This document shows positions 45,113 through 57,035 of a DNA stretch of 64,000 nt, in pieces. Made by a program: the position numbers and the translations under genes. The notes below the pieces were generated by a model. It was not told where the DNA came from and made no database searches. It was given only the letters and a program-made list of their open reading frames with translations. The stretch is from Humulus lupulus (Eukaryota; Streptophyta; Magnoliopsida; Rosales; Cannabaceae). The stretch lies in assembly GCF_963169125.1 (NCBI RefSeq), contig NC_084802.1, positions 111,046,903 through 111,110,902 of the forward strand. Reading direction: 5' to 3'. Each line of letters begins with the position of its first letter. Position 1 is the stretch's first letter.

Positions 45113-45754
45113 TAGACAGACGCGTCTGATTACGCTTTGGGAGGGGTACTTGTACAAGAGGGCCACCCTATAGCTTATGAAAGATGCAAACTTACAGAGG
45201 TAGAGAGGCGGTACACTGCACAAGAGAAGGATCTTTTCACAGTAATTCATTGTCTACGAGTGTGGAGGCACTACTTGTTGGGCTCGAAGTTTGTGGTGAA
45301 AATAGATAATGCCATGGTGAGTCATTTCCTCACCCAGCCAAAGCTTACCCCTAAACAAGCACGATGGCAGAAGTTCATAGCAGAATTCGACTTTCATTTC
45401 AAACACAAGGCAGGCCGTCTAAACCATGTAGCTAATGCCCTGAGTCGCAAAGCTGAGTTAGCGGCTCTAAAATTGCTAGCAAATATGTCAGCTAGCATGG
45501 TGACCACTCCAATCCGAGAGCGCATTAAGGAGAACCTGGTGATAGACCCGGTGGTGAAGACCATCATGAATCTCACAAAAGAGGGGAAGACTCGCCAATT
45601 TTGGGTAGAAGACGATCTTTTGTGGGCCAAGGGTGGCCGCTTATATGTTCCAAAGACGGGAGATTTGCGGAGGACACTATTGAGTGAGTGTCACGACACC
45701 TTGTGGGCGGGTCATCCAGGGTGGCAGAGAACTCATGCCCTATTGAAGCAGGGG
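45113..45754 (+). pseudogene. RNase H and integrase zinc domain (chromovirus)
   Basis: RNase H begins after a TAG at 45113 with TDASDYALGGVLVQ, then ERRYTAQEKDLFTVI and HKAGRLNHVANALSRK (45406-45453). The integrase HHCC starts with SECHDTLWAGHPGWQRTHAL (near 45685-45745). A TAA at 45755 ends this stretch. Confidence 0.87.
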
Positions 45755-46930
45755 TAATACTGGCCACAAATGCGCGACGATATCGTGGAGTATACCAAGA
45801 CCTGTCTCACCTGCTAGCAAGACAAAGTGGAGAGACATAAGACGCCAGGGTTGTTAGAACCTTTGTTAGTCCCAAGCCGACCATGGGAGAGTGTGTCGCT
45901 TGACTTCATTACTATTTTACCGAAGACAGGAGACTTGAGTGCGATCTTAGTGATCGTGGACAGATTTTCAAAGTATGCAACCTTCATACTGGTGTCGAAA
46001 TATTGCTCGACAGAAGAGACAGCGAGACTTTTCTTCAAGTATATAGTAAAGTATTGGGGAGTACCCCAAAATATTTTTAGTGACTGTGATGGAAGATTCA
46101 CAGGGACCTTTTGGTCCGAGTTATTCAACCTTTTGGGGTCACAACTAAATATTTCCTCGAGCTACCATCCTTAGAAAGATGGACAGACTGAAAGATTCAA
46201 TGGGATGCTGGAAGAGTACTTGCGGCATTTCTTCAGTGCCAACCAAAAGAATTGGCCGCAACTACTAGACGTAGCTCAATTTTGTTTCAACTCTCAAAAG
46301 AGTTCTTCGTCAAACAAGAGCGCTTTTGAAGTTGTTAACGGTCAGCAACCGCTGTTACCCCACACAGTGGATGAGTATCGAGGAAGAAATCCGAGAGCCT
46401 TTAATTTCACGAAAGACTAGAAGAAAACCGCCGATATTGCCTGAGCCTATCTGGAGAAGGCATCAAAGAGAATGAAGAAGTGGGCAGATAAGAAGAGACA
46501 ACCGCTGGAATTCAAAGCAGGCGACTTAGTGATGATCAAGCTGAGGCCCGAACAACTGAGATTATGAGGGAATAAGGACATCAGACTCATCCGAAAATAC
46601 AAGGGTCGTGTTCCATTCATCTCAAAAGTGGGCTTGACCTCCTACAAAGTCAGCTTACCAGAATGGATGAAGATACACCCGGTCTTGCACGTCAGCAGCC
46701 TTAAGCCGTATCACGAAGATCCAGAACGCAACCTGTCTACCAGAGAAGGAGTCAGCGTCAAGCCACGAAGTAGCAGACAACCTGAAGAAATCCTAGCAGA
46801 GAGGACCGTGGTCGTGGATAGGAAGAAAAAGAAAGAGTTTCTAGTGAAGTGGAAAGGGCTCGGAGATGAAGAATTTTGCTGGGAAAGGGCGGAAGACTTG
46901 CACAAGCGTACGCAGAAGATTGAAGATTAG
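45755..46930 (+). pseudogene. Integrase core and chromodomain (chromovirus)
   Basis: CLTC then TAG completes the zinc domain. The catalytic core has D in SLDFITILPK, D in IFSDCDGRF and E in DGQTERFNGM. The chromodomain, about 46790-46925, reads RKKKKEFLVKWKGLGDEEFC and WERAEDL, close to the canonical fold, and would guide integration to modified histones. Stops at 45815, 46172 and 46418 (TAG) and at 46442 and 46565 (TGA). Confidence 0.88.
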
Positions 46931-46960
46931 CAAGGGGCAGGTTCATCGAGGACGCCGAAG

Positions 46961-46977
46961 GTTTAAGTGGGCGAGAG
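46961..46977 (+). promoter_or_regulatory. Polypurine tract of the chromovirus
   Basis: GTTTAAGTGGGCGAGAG directly precedes the 3' LTR; the core AAGTGGGCGAGAG is mostly purine. Confidence 0.65.
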
Positions 46978-47595
46978 TGTGACGTGCTGCCTTATGACAC
47001 ACCTCCAGGGGGCCATTTTGTATATATGAGCATTCCTTGGTGCTTGATCATTAGTCAAGTCTTGCACCAAGTAACCTCATGGGTAGGGGATGACACTTTT
47101 GTAATTATGCATATGTCTCCCAGACAAATATCATATATGTTCCTGGGAATACTTCATTTCCTTAGAAAGCTCCTTAGGGGGAGGTGACCTGGTGACTTAA
47201 GGAAGCACCATGGCCACCAGCAAATAGCGGCTTAAGCTGTGTACTCCCTTGTCCTATCAAGGCCTTATATGAATAAAACGATGTTTTGCCATGTCCCTTT
47301 GTGTATGCTTTCTTTACGGTCTATGTGTTGCTTGTTTATTACCTTCGTTAGGCCATTGCGTGCCACTTGACTATGTTGTATGCTCTGGTTGTTGTGTGGG
47401 ATGTTGTCTCTGGATAGCTTGCCTCGTGCTTGCTCCCGCTTCATAATTGCCCTTACTTGTGTGAGACTTGTAACGTGGCTAACCATTGAGTTTGCTTGCT
47501 ACAGATGTGAATTCTAGGCTGACTTGCTAGCTAAGAGCGCTAACAAGTGCCGCACGTTCCGTCAATTTGCGTATCGAAGTTGGCGGCCCGTGACA
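46978..47595 (+). repeat. 3' LTR of the chromovirus
   Basis: Partner of 41657-42274 with the same length and ends; followed by CGTTG, the duplicated target with one change. Confidence 0.92.
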
Positions 47596-49131
47596 CGTTG
47601 CACACGAGGGGATTCATGTACTATTCACTATCCTACAACGATGACATGTCATCACGGTAGGGTCTCACTATTTGAGTGAAAATGGTGCGTTTGATATCAG
47701 CGACGATTGGTCGTCACTACAGAGTCAGTCGATATAACCCCCCAACCCGAGCCTTCTTCTTCATTTTCTAGAAAATTTCTCTACAAAACCAAAGACGAAT
47801 CGCCGCCCATTCACCGCCCCTCGCTGATCCAATGCCCCCTAGTCCGATTCTTGCCCATTTCTTCCAAGGTTAGGTAATCTAAACCTAATTTCTATCTATT
47901 TTAGTCTTTAAAATGTATTTTTTGTTAATATATTTATGTATTTGGTATTTTGTAGAAATATATTTTTGAAATGTTTTTTTTTTTTGTTTTCTTTTTAGAT
48001 TGGAGTAGTGGAGCATCATCCTTAACCAGAGACGCCTTTGGATAACCCTCGAGCCTTGGGTATTGTTATTATTTTTAATTTTGTTGTGTTTGATTAATGC
48101 TTAAATTATGTTTTTAAGTGTGTGAATGATTTGTTTATATAGTGTTGAATTTTGTTTTTCATTTTATATTTGTATATTTTAGACAGTGGTAAATATGTTA
48201 ATTTAATTGTGTAATTGATTAATATGTTAATTGTGTAATTAGGTATTATAGATAATACTGAATATGTTAATATGTTAATGTAATTAAATGTTAATATGTT
48301 AGGTGTGTAATTTGTTATTTTAGATATATAGTGTTGAATATGTTATTTTAATTTAATTAAATGTTATGTTAGATATTAGTTGAAAATGTTTATTTATAAA
48401 TGTGAATGTGAATTATATTTTTAAATTGTATGCTAGGTTATATTAAGATAATTAGATGTTTATAATTAGTATATGTATGTTCTGGGACTGGTTTTGTAGT
48501 TTTTATGCAAATTTTAAACTTTGGAATATGTTAGATTACAGCTGTTATGCTGCCGAAATTTTAGTAGATTTATAAATATTAAACATTGCAAAATAATTTT
48601 AAAGTTAGTGTGATTAAATTTTTTTATTAATTTTAAAGCAACTAATAAAAATTTATAAAAAAAATCATAAATTGGAAATTAATTTTTTTTTATAATTATC
48701 AAAGAAATTAATAACAATCATTAATAAATTTATAATTAAATATTTGTATATATAATGAAACTTTATAATACATTCATAAAATTTGATAATATATTTATAA
48801 AATTATAAAGTGGAAATTAAAATAATAATTTTTCAATCATAAAACTCTATTGTTATTTTTAAAAATTAAAAAGTGGAAATTAATAATAATCATTAATAGT
48901 AAGTTTATAAATTTATAATTAAATATTTGTATATTTAATTAATTTTATAATAAATTATTAAATTTTATAATATATATTCATAAAATTTAATAATTTATTC
49001 ATAAGATTCAATAGGATTTCACAATTTACTTTGAAAAATTAGTGTTTTGGTGATAAAAAAATTATTAGCAAATAAAATTAGAATTTATGATTATCACATT
49101 GTGATAATTTATTTTCCGTTTGAATCAATTA
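47596..49131 (+). other. CACTA 5' leader: last subterminal repeats and a long AT-rich intron-like region
   Basis: Two more subterminal repeats (ACGATGACATGTCATCACGG near 47637 and GCGACGATTGGTCGTCAC near 47701) are followed by a C-rich, transcript-like leader with CCAAGGTTAGGTAATC near 47868, a plausible splice donor. 47960-49120 is strongly AT-rich, as introns are. No protein is visible until 49132. Confidence 0.6.
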
Positions 49132-52100
49132 TGACGATTGACAAGAGTTGGATAACTAATAGACGACGTAACTCTGATGAGTTTTGGAATGGTCTTCAAG
49201 CATTTATACAAATGGCCAAGAATTATGTGAATGCTTCGGGAGAAGTCAGATGCCCATGCGTTTAGTGTGTCAATATGCTGAATAGAAACTGGATGTGGTG
49301 GAGGCTTACATACACAAATATGGGTTTCTGCAGTGATACGTGAAGTGGACCTACTACGGTGATGTTGATATGCTTCCAATAGTGGACGATGGGGCTCCAG
49401 TGACTGATGAGATGATTGACATCATCAATGATGTTATTGGTGAACAAGACACTAACGAACAAGGCGTAAATGAAGGAATTTCAGATGGTGGTGGCAATAG
49501 TGCAGAGAATATTTGATGACCTATTTCAAGAGGTCGAAGCTGAGTTATACCCTGGTTGTACTTGGTTGTCTTCCTTGAACTTCTTAGCGAAGATGATGCA
49601 CATGAATGTTATGAATAAATGGACAAATAGTTCCTTTGATGAACTTTTTAAATTTATGAAATTTGCATTCCTGAAGGAGAATAAGATTCCGGCTTCATTC
49701 TACGAGTCTAAGAAAAAAATGAGGAAGTTAGGGTTAGGTTATCAATCAATTCACGCTTGCAAGTACGACTGTTGTTTGTTTTGGAAGGAGAATTCCCAAA
49801 AACAGAGTTGTCTTGTATGCGGTGAGAGCCAATGGGTTGACAAAGACACAAAGAGGATAAAAGTCGCCCACAAAGTGTTGCGGTACTTCTCTTTGATTCC
49901 TAGGCTGAAGCGTCTTTATGGTTCAAGGCATACAACAAATGATATGACCTGGCATAGTACGGGACGGTCGAAAGAAGATGGTGTGATGGACCATCCTGTT
50001 GATGGGGGTGCTTCTAAATAATTTGATTCCAAATATCCTGATTTTTGCAAAGAACCCTGAAACGTTCGATTGGGTTTGGTTGCTGATGGTTTTAATCCAT
50101 TTGGTAACATGAGTCTATCTTACAACAAGTAGCCGGTAATATTCTGCACATACAATATGCCTCCTCGGTTGTGCATGAAAGAGTCATCATTCATGCTGAC
50201 CTTATTGATTCCCGGTCCGAAATCACCTGGGAAAGACATGGATGTGGGATGAAGGAGTTCAAACCAGAGATGTTGCAATGAACAGTGTATAAAAAATGTG
50301 TGCAACACTATTATGGACTATCAATGATTTTCTAGCCCATAATATTTTGTCTGGTTGGAGTAGCCAAGGATATATGGCATGTCCTACATGCAAAGAAGAC
50401 ACTCCTTCATGTCGGGTAATTGGGAAGACGTCTTATGGTGGTCATAGAAGATTCTTATCTTCTACGCATAAGTGGAGGAAGAGTCGCTTATTTGATGAGA
50501 ATTATGAAAAAGGACGTCCTCCAAGAAAATTCCGTAGTCAAGACATACTCGAACAATTAGCACATGTTCCATATCGTTTTCCGGGTAAACATGTTAGTTT
50601 CAGGGGTGTGAAAAGAAAGCGAGATCCAAAAGAGTTTAATTGGAGTAAAAATATTATTTTCTTTGAACATGGTTATTGGTCTGAACTTGAACTGAAGCAC
50701 AATTTAGATGTGATGCATGTAGAGAAAAATGTTTGCAATAGTTTACTCGGTACTTTTATTATGAATGAGAAATCTAAAGACACCACCAACGCACGAGTAC
50801 ACTTGAAGAATTGGGGTATCTGAGAAGAGTTTCACCTTAAGGAAGAGGATACAAAGATGATCAAACCACATCCTATGTACTCTTTGACACCGGATGATAG
50901 ACAGTTTTTTTGTCAGATACCCCAATTCTTATGATAAAAGGAGTTAGACTTCCTGATGGCTTCTGTTCAACTTTCTCTAAGAAAGTAACTGACAATGATG
51001 GCAACATTGTTTGGTTGAAATCCCATGATTGTCACATTTTTATGCAACGTCTGTTGGCGGTAGGAGTTCGAGGCTACTTGGATAAGTTTATTTCGATGAC
51101 AATCATTGATCTTTGCAATTTCTTTAAGAAAATTTGTGCTCGTACATTGGTTGTTAAGGACATGGAGAATGCAGAAGATCAAGTGATACAAATTTCGTGC
51201 AAGTTGGACTTAATTTTTCCTCTAGCCTTTTTTGACATAATGATTCATTTAATTCTTCATTTACCATAAGAAGTTATCCTCGAAGGACTAGTTTACATGA
51301 GGTGGATGTATCCGTTTGAGCGATATATGAAGAAGTTGAAACATTATGCCAGGAATAATGCGCGCCCTGAAGGTTCTATAGTGGAGGGTTATGTTGCCGA
51401 TGATGCTTTGACTTTTATTTGCAATATCTTCAGGGCGTACAGACTAAATTTAATCATCCAGAAAGAAATACGGATATTGTTATTCCTAAAAGACAGCTGT
51501 CAGTTTTTGAATCACAATGTTGTCCAAGTAGCAAAAAGAAAATCATATCCCTTGACTATTTTCATCGAAAAGAATCGGAGTAGTTTGTACTGAACAATTG
51601 CCCTGAAATCCAACCATATATAGTGTAAGTAGCTTAACACATATATGAATTCATTAAATTTAATTTATGGAAAACTGTTATCTTACCTTAATCCTTGTGC
51701 TATACAGTGAATGCCTTCGAGAAAATTCAAACATAAATCTTCAAAAAGATTTCCCTATCTTGTTTAAATTGAATTATTTGTGACAAGTACAATCAACTGA
51801 GTGTACTGATGAATTATTTGCTTTAGCAAACGGGTCCAATCAGAATCCATACTCCTACACAACTTGCATTGTTAACAGTGTGAAGTTTTTGGTCCATAGT
51901 CGTAATGAAAGACGTACCACTCAAAATAGTGGAGTTTCGGTGCCAGGAACCAATGGTTTCACTTTCTATGGCCAACTTGAGGAGATTGTAGAGTTATGTT
52001 ATTCCCATGGTTACTCGGTAGTATTTTTTCGATACAAATGGTTTAACACCGATGCAAGCAAGGGTCGAAATGTGATTGAGAATAACATAACTAGTATCAT

Positions 52101-52493
52101 GATTAATTCTAAATGGTACAAGAACGATCAGTTTATTCTCGCCACTCAAGGAAAACAAGTTTTCTACTTGGGAGATCCTTCAAGAAACAAAAATTGGAAG
52201 ATAGTAGAAGAAGTCAATCATCGAAAGATCTGGGATCATCCAAGTATTGATGATGATAACGAGGTTGAGTCGTGCATGATAGCACTTCATCAAATTTTGT
52301 ACTCAGTGTGGAAGTAAGAGCGTTGGAGATTATGCATTTGGATCGACCTGGTCACACCAGCATAACTGGGAAAACATCTTGATTTATTCCAGATGTGGAT
52401 GATGATTTCATCAATGACGATGATGACAAAATTAGTGAAGATGATTTAGAAAGTATAGATGATGATGTAGGAATCGACATTGATGAGGAATAA
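49132..52493 (+). pseudogene. CACTA transposase, TNPD-like (Transposase_21 family)
   Basis: The catalytic protein of CACTA elements. In order: a transposase-associated domain (TIDKSWITNRRRNSDEF, VRCPCV with a stop for the next residue, VEAYIHKYGFLQ); the Transposase_21 region (LYPGCTWLSSLNFLAKMMH, YDCCLFWKENSQKQSCLVCG, YMACPTCKEDTPS, LKHNLDVMHVEKNVCNSLLG); a DUF4218-like part (GVRLPDGFCSTFSKKV, MYPFERYMKKLKHYARN); and a DUF4216-like part (NPYSYTTCIVNSVKF, GNGFTFYG-like text, VFFRYKWFNTD). An acidic tail ends at 52491-52493. At least eight stops or shifts. Confidence 0.82.
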
Positions 52494-52741
52494 ACTTTTT
52501 TCTTATGCATATTCATATTTGTATGTTTAATGTGTATGTTTTAATTTCAAAACTTTTCAATCAATATATGACTTTTCTCAACAATGTTTTTTTCAATAGT
52601 TTCTACTGCCTTACCGAAATTATTTAATTTATTTAATTAACCTCCAATTATAACTGAATTTAAGCTAATAATTGTTTAAACTGCAAAGATATGTCTGCTA
52701 CTCTTGCTTGTTCTCATGGTGGTGATGGAGCGGATCCTCCT

Positions 52742-55106
52742 TGTAACGCCCTGGATAGCCAAGACCGTTACACTGTGTGTTTATAAAGTGCTAGACTTGC
52801 TAATCAAGTCATTTAACTCAAAATGTGTTACAGAAGCTACGAAGGATCTAGGGTTAAAAGTGTTTTGGTCTCAAAAGCCGCACTTTCATTAAGGAACGTT
52901 ATCTGTTTACACTGGATTCCAAAAATACAAGTTTAAAGATCGTTTACAAAAGTTATAAGACTCAGATACAATAACCAGCCATACTAAGGCAAAACAAGCA
53001 ATTAGGTAATCCCTGTCTTGGTCCACTCCTCGACCATGGTGATCGAACAGCTGGCTATGTACATTACACCTCGGAGCTCTCCATCTCAGGCTTGGTCTAG
53101 CTTGCCCTTGCCTTTACCTGCACCACGTAGCACCCGTGAGCCAAGGCCAAGCAAGAAAACACAATGACAGCAGAGCATAAGCAATTATCAGACAAGTCAA
53201 TATCTCACATCGTATCACATAGCCTCAGTCAGATAACCATTCAATATAGTCAAGTATTCCACATACTAGGCGTATCAATTCATAACATGCACAGTTTATA
53301 AACGATAACCGGGCTAGCGTTCACAGGCTGCTCCCTCTGTTATCCTAGTGTTCATGGCTCCCAGTGGACAAATCGCGCTCTGTGCGCTAATAGTATGTAC
53401 GACACTCTGAGGCTGCTTTTACATGTCCCATGGAGTAATACCAACATTGACACGATACAATTCTCGGGAGCACTTAGTCCCATCACAATCATATAACCGG
53501 GTGCAGTTTTCTTACCTTTCAATTCACAAGCTTTGACCCCTTGACTCCTTGAGCACGATCCCCCTCGAGCCCTAGCGCTCACCTAAACACAATCATGGCC
53601 AAAGTCATCATCAACCCTCAAGTTCAAAACCTAGCCCCGGGGCCAATCCCGAGCCCCCGGGAGGTCCTAGTTCCACCAAACAAGGTGGTGGAACCAAACC
53701 CCAAACCTTAGGTCAAAAACCCTTGCAAATAACCCTAAAATCCCCTTCAGAAGGCAGGGTAGCGCTACAGCGCTCTTGGGAGGGCGTTACAGTGCTACAG
53801 ACAAAAGCCAAATTCCCCTCAGCATTATGGCCTAGCGCTACAGCGCCCAAAGGCTAGCGCTGTAGCGCTAGTCACAGACAGCCCAGCACCAAAATTTCTC
53901 TTCTGCGATTTTCTCGAACCAACATCAACCAAACCTCTTCCAACTCTTACCCAAACTTAAAAACAACCTCATGACCACATTCCACTCATCCCAAGCACCC
54001 CAAACATCTAAAACCCAAGCACATGCAATCACAAACTCAGAATTCACCATAGCCACTTCTAAACTCTAAAACCCAACATAAACCAGCTGAACATCAGAGT
54101 TAGAGCCTAGAATCCATACCTTTGATAGGATTTCGCCCACAAGCTATCCCTAGACCTTCTTGACTTGCTTTACTTTGATATTTGCCCTGAATTTCCCCAG
54201 AGTTCCCCATCAAACTCAGCTTATACATCAAAGTTCAGAAACTAAACCAGCAGTTGAAGAATTACAGAACCTTACCTCAAGTGCTGATGAAACCTTGCTA
54301 AACCTCTGCTAATTCCTCAATCTTAGTCTAGGATTCTTGATGCTTAATTATCCCAGCTCTCCTTTGAGTTTTACTCCAGAATTCCTCAGGAAAATGGTGA
54401 AGGAAACTTTAACCGACTCAGAGAACTCCCTCTGTTTTCTCTCTTTCTTTTCCTTCCTTTTTCTTCTTTTTCAGACTTCTATAATATTCTACAAATCCCA
54501 CTAACATAAAGCCTTGGTATTACTTAACTTATGTAAAGAAAATGACCATTATACCCTCCCTATTAATTCTAACCCTTTAGTCCACTTAAGGGTATCTTAG
54601 TCATTTTACCCAATTCCCGCTAATTCCTCGAGTGTTTCTAATACTTCCCGCTTAATTCCCGATACCTAATTAATCACCAATGGTATTCCTCAATGTCAAA
54701 ATAGACTCCAATATACCCGCCAAACTCCCATTTATACCTCTAAGCTCACCCCAAGCCGGGTATATATCCCCGCTATGACTTTTCCGCTACTTTGCTCACT
54801 AGGATCGTCTCGAGTCACAGATCACAGATATATCCACATAATAATGTGGTCTCGACAATTATCACATATATCAAAGAAGTTATGCCCATAATGGCCAAAT
54901 TACGATTATGCCCTTCTAACCTAATCAGGGCTTACATGCATACTAACACACATAGTCATGCATCTCAAATACTCAAGTAGTCATATAACATGTTTTAAAT
55001 CATCATCATGCATCTAAATCATTAAAACTACACATAATTCCCATTATGCCCTCCAGGCACACTAATCAAGGCCCTTAAGTCTTGTTAGCGAATTCGGGTC
55101 GTTACA
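52742..55106 (-). mobile_element. Solo Tekay/Del-type LTR in the second CACTA gene
   Basis: 2365 bases from TGTAACGCCC to GGTCGTTACA with a perfect 5 bp duplication CTCCT (52737-52741 and 55107-55111). Block similarity to 4621-5148 and, reversed, to the end of the LTR at 5693-8229 places it in the same branch, minus orientation. No internal region remains, so unequal recombination between two LTRs probably removed it. Confidence 0.88.
53832..53871. repeat. Perfect 15-bp stem hairpin in the solo LTR
   Basis: CTAGCGCTACAGCGC and its exact reverse complement are separated by 10 bases. Related AGCGCTACAGCGC and GTTACAGTGCTACAG units lie at 53761-53805. Confidence 0.88.
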
Positions 55107-56692
55107 CTCCTCCTCCAGATCCCACGCGAGTTCCTACTTCCTGTGAGACAGGTAATATAATACAGTAGATGACAAATTGTTATTATTTTATTCAATTTAA
55201 TTGTATTTTTTAATTAACATATGCAGCGGTTGCCGCAAAAGAAAGAGGTCGGTCTCGATCCAAAAATGTGTAGCAGCTCGTCAACGACAATAAATGTCCA
55301 TTGGCTTTACAATTTGATCTGAAGAAGGAAACCTACAAAACAGTTGGTGATTTTGGGACATTTTTCATGAGACTTATTGGTAACCTTATTGGTCACCATG
55401 TCCCGTTATATTATGACTCATGGTAGAGTGTTTCGGATGAGCACAAGATTGGATTGATGCAAAAGCTTGAGGTACATTTATCTACTTATTCACATGTAAT
55501 GTTTTTTTTATAATTTAAAAAATTTCACCATTTTTTTAAGGAAATTTTCTTTCTTTCTCAAGCTCTGCCTGAGTGGCGACTGATAGAGACAGGGATTGAG
55601 TGAGAGTTTCAGGATCGCTATAAGGATAGAAAAAGTCACAATAAAAGATGCTTCGATGAACATGGAGGGTATGATGATATCGAGACAGCCAGAAAGAATC
55701 CATTGTAGGACATGGACAATAAGAGTTGGCAGAAGTTGGTTAACCTTTTCACCACTCAACAGTTCATGGCACGCTCAAAGGCAAATGCTGCCAATAGAGC
55801 AAAACAGATGTATCCAAGTCTCCATGGATTGACTTCTTATGCTTTTTCTCGATTTAAGAAGGTAAATAAAAATATATAGATAATTTGAAATATTTTAAAT
55901 TATCTTAATAATAATTTCAATATTTAACTGAGATTTTGTTAAATTTTATTTTCTAAAGATGAATCTTCAGACTAAGAAACTGCCTAGCATTATTGATATG
56001 TTCCATGACATGAATAATCATCTGACACGTGGTTGGGTGAACACGAATGCAAAGGATGCATATGTTAGTAACTTTCTAAGTTTTGTATATATGTATATTA
56101 TTCAATTATATTATGTATTAATTGTCTTATTTCTAAACAACAGGATGCTTTGCAGCAAGAAGTCCAGACACAATCCCAATCTAAATCTCAATCTGAATCT
56201 GAAGTAGGAAGTGCCACTGTCAATGAGACACAAGTCGTCTCAAAGGTACTTGGTCAACGTCGTGGCCACAACCGAGGTATTGGACGCAAGTTGAAGGGCA
56301 CTAGTACTTTTGCCTCAAGTGTAACCGGATCCTCTTCACAATCAGAGGCATCACCGTTTTAGTCCACCATAGTTGGCCCTCCAACGATACCACCTGAGGC
56401 TTTCTGGTCGATGATTCAACACTTCAGTCAAGCCTTTATGAACCAGAACAACAACTTCCAGCAAATGCAACAATTTTTGCAAGCAACAAATCCGAACATC
56501 CAAGCTCCACAATTTCAGCATGTCAACTTGGACATGAATATGATACAGTCCATGATGGCAAGATTTCAACCACAACAATCACAGCAGCCACAACCACCAT
56601 AGTCACCACAACTGCAACCACCACAGTCACCAACACAACCACCACAACAGCTCGACGATAATGACTTTAGAATTGATTTTGATGACATTTAA

Positions 56693-57035
56693 TTGTATTA
56701 TATTACTATTTTTAAAATCGTAAGTATATCAAGATGAAGCTTATGTGCACTTTCGATATCTCTAATAATTGAATCAAGCTCATCCATTTTCATCTCTTTG
56801 CCTTTGACACTGGACAAAGAAAGGTCCATTGAATACTCAATACATTCTAATGAATCTTTGGTGAATGCTTCCCCTTAATTGGCATCCAATTGGGTGTCAA
56901 TGGCGCTCAATATCTAAAAAGATGAATGAATCAATATGTGCTATAATAGGTCGTGACCTCACCTTTGATAACATTATTGGTTCTAAGAAAAATATTCAAA
57001 ATACATGTGATAACTTTACAGATAAAGGGAAAAAG
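56693..57035. other. Unassigned segment after the CACTA gene, possible captured exon
   Basis: The minus strand holds an open reading of about 45 codons at 56719-56855 containing MDELDSIIRDIESAHKLH, without recognised family. It may be a captured host fragment or part of a repeat, since 12468-12500 resembles it. Confidence 0.3.

Larger units (their letters stand above)
41657..47595 (+). mobile_element. Complete chromovirus (Reina-like) inserted in the CACTA element
   Basis: Two 618-base LTRs (41657-42274, 46978-47595), a primer site for initiator tRNA-Met, gag, protease, RT, RNase H, integrase and a C-terminal chromodomain, 5.94 kb in all. Flanks CGTAG and CGTTG are a 5 bp target duplication with one change. 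The LTRs differ at about 31 positions, about 5%. The size and chromodomain suggest the Reina branch. Not functional: many stops and one frameshift in pol. Confidence 0.92.
40982..56692 (+). mobile_element. CACTA transposon with nested insertions, 3' terminus not found
   Basis: Left terminus CACTATAAGAAAAAG at 40982, followed by palindromic subterminal repeats, then two genes on the plus strand typical of CACTA elements: a Transposase_21-type transposase and a Transposase_24-type protein. Nested inside are a chromovirus (41657-47595) and a solo LTR (52742-55106). I could not locate a matching CTTATAGTG end, so the given right limit is only the end of the second gene. Confidence 0.75.
52691..56692 (+). 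pseudogene. Second CACTA gene, Transposase_24-type protein, split by LTR
   Basis: Starts MSATLACSHGGDGADPP at 52691, is cut by the solo LTR at 52742-55106, then resumes PDPTRVPTSCETG. Later exons are separated by short AT-rich introns: a domain with CPLALQFDLKKETYKTVG and GHHVPLYYDSW; RCFDEHGGYDDIETARKNP and QKLVNLFTTQQFMARSKAN; MNLQTKKLPSIIDMFHDMN; and a last exon rich in Ser and Gln (56147-56692). In CACTA elements this partner binds subterminal repeats. Stops in several exons. Confidence 0.75.
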
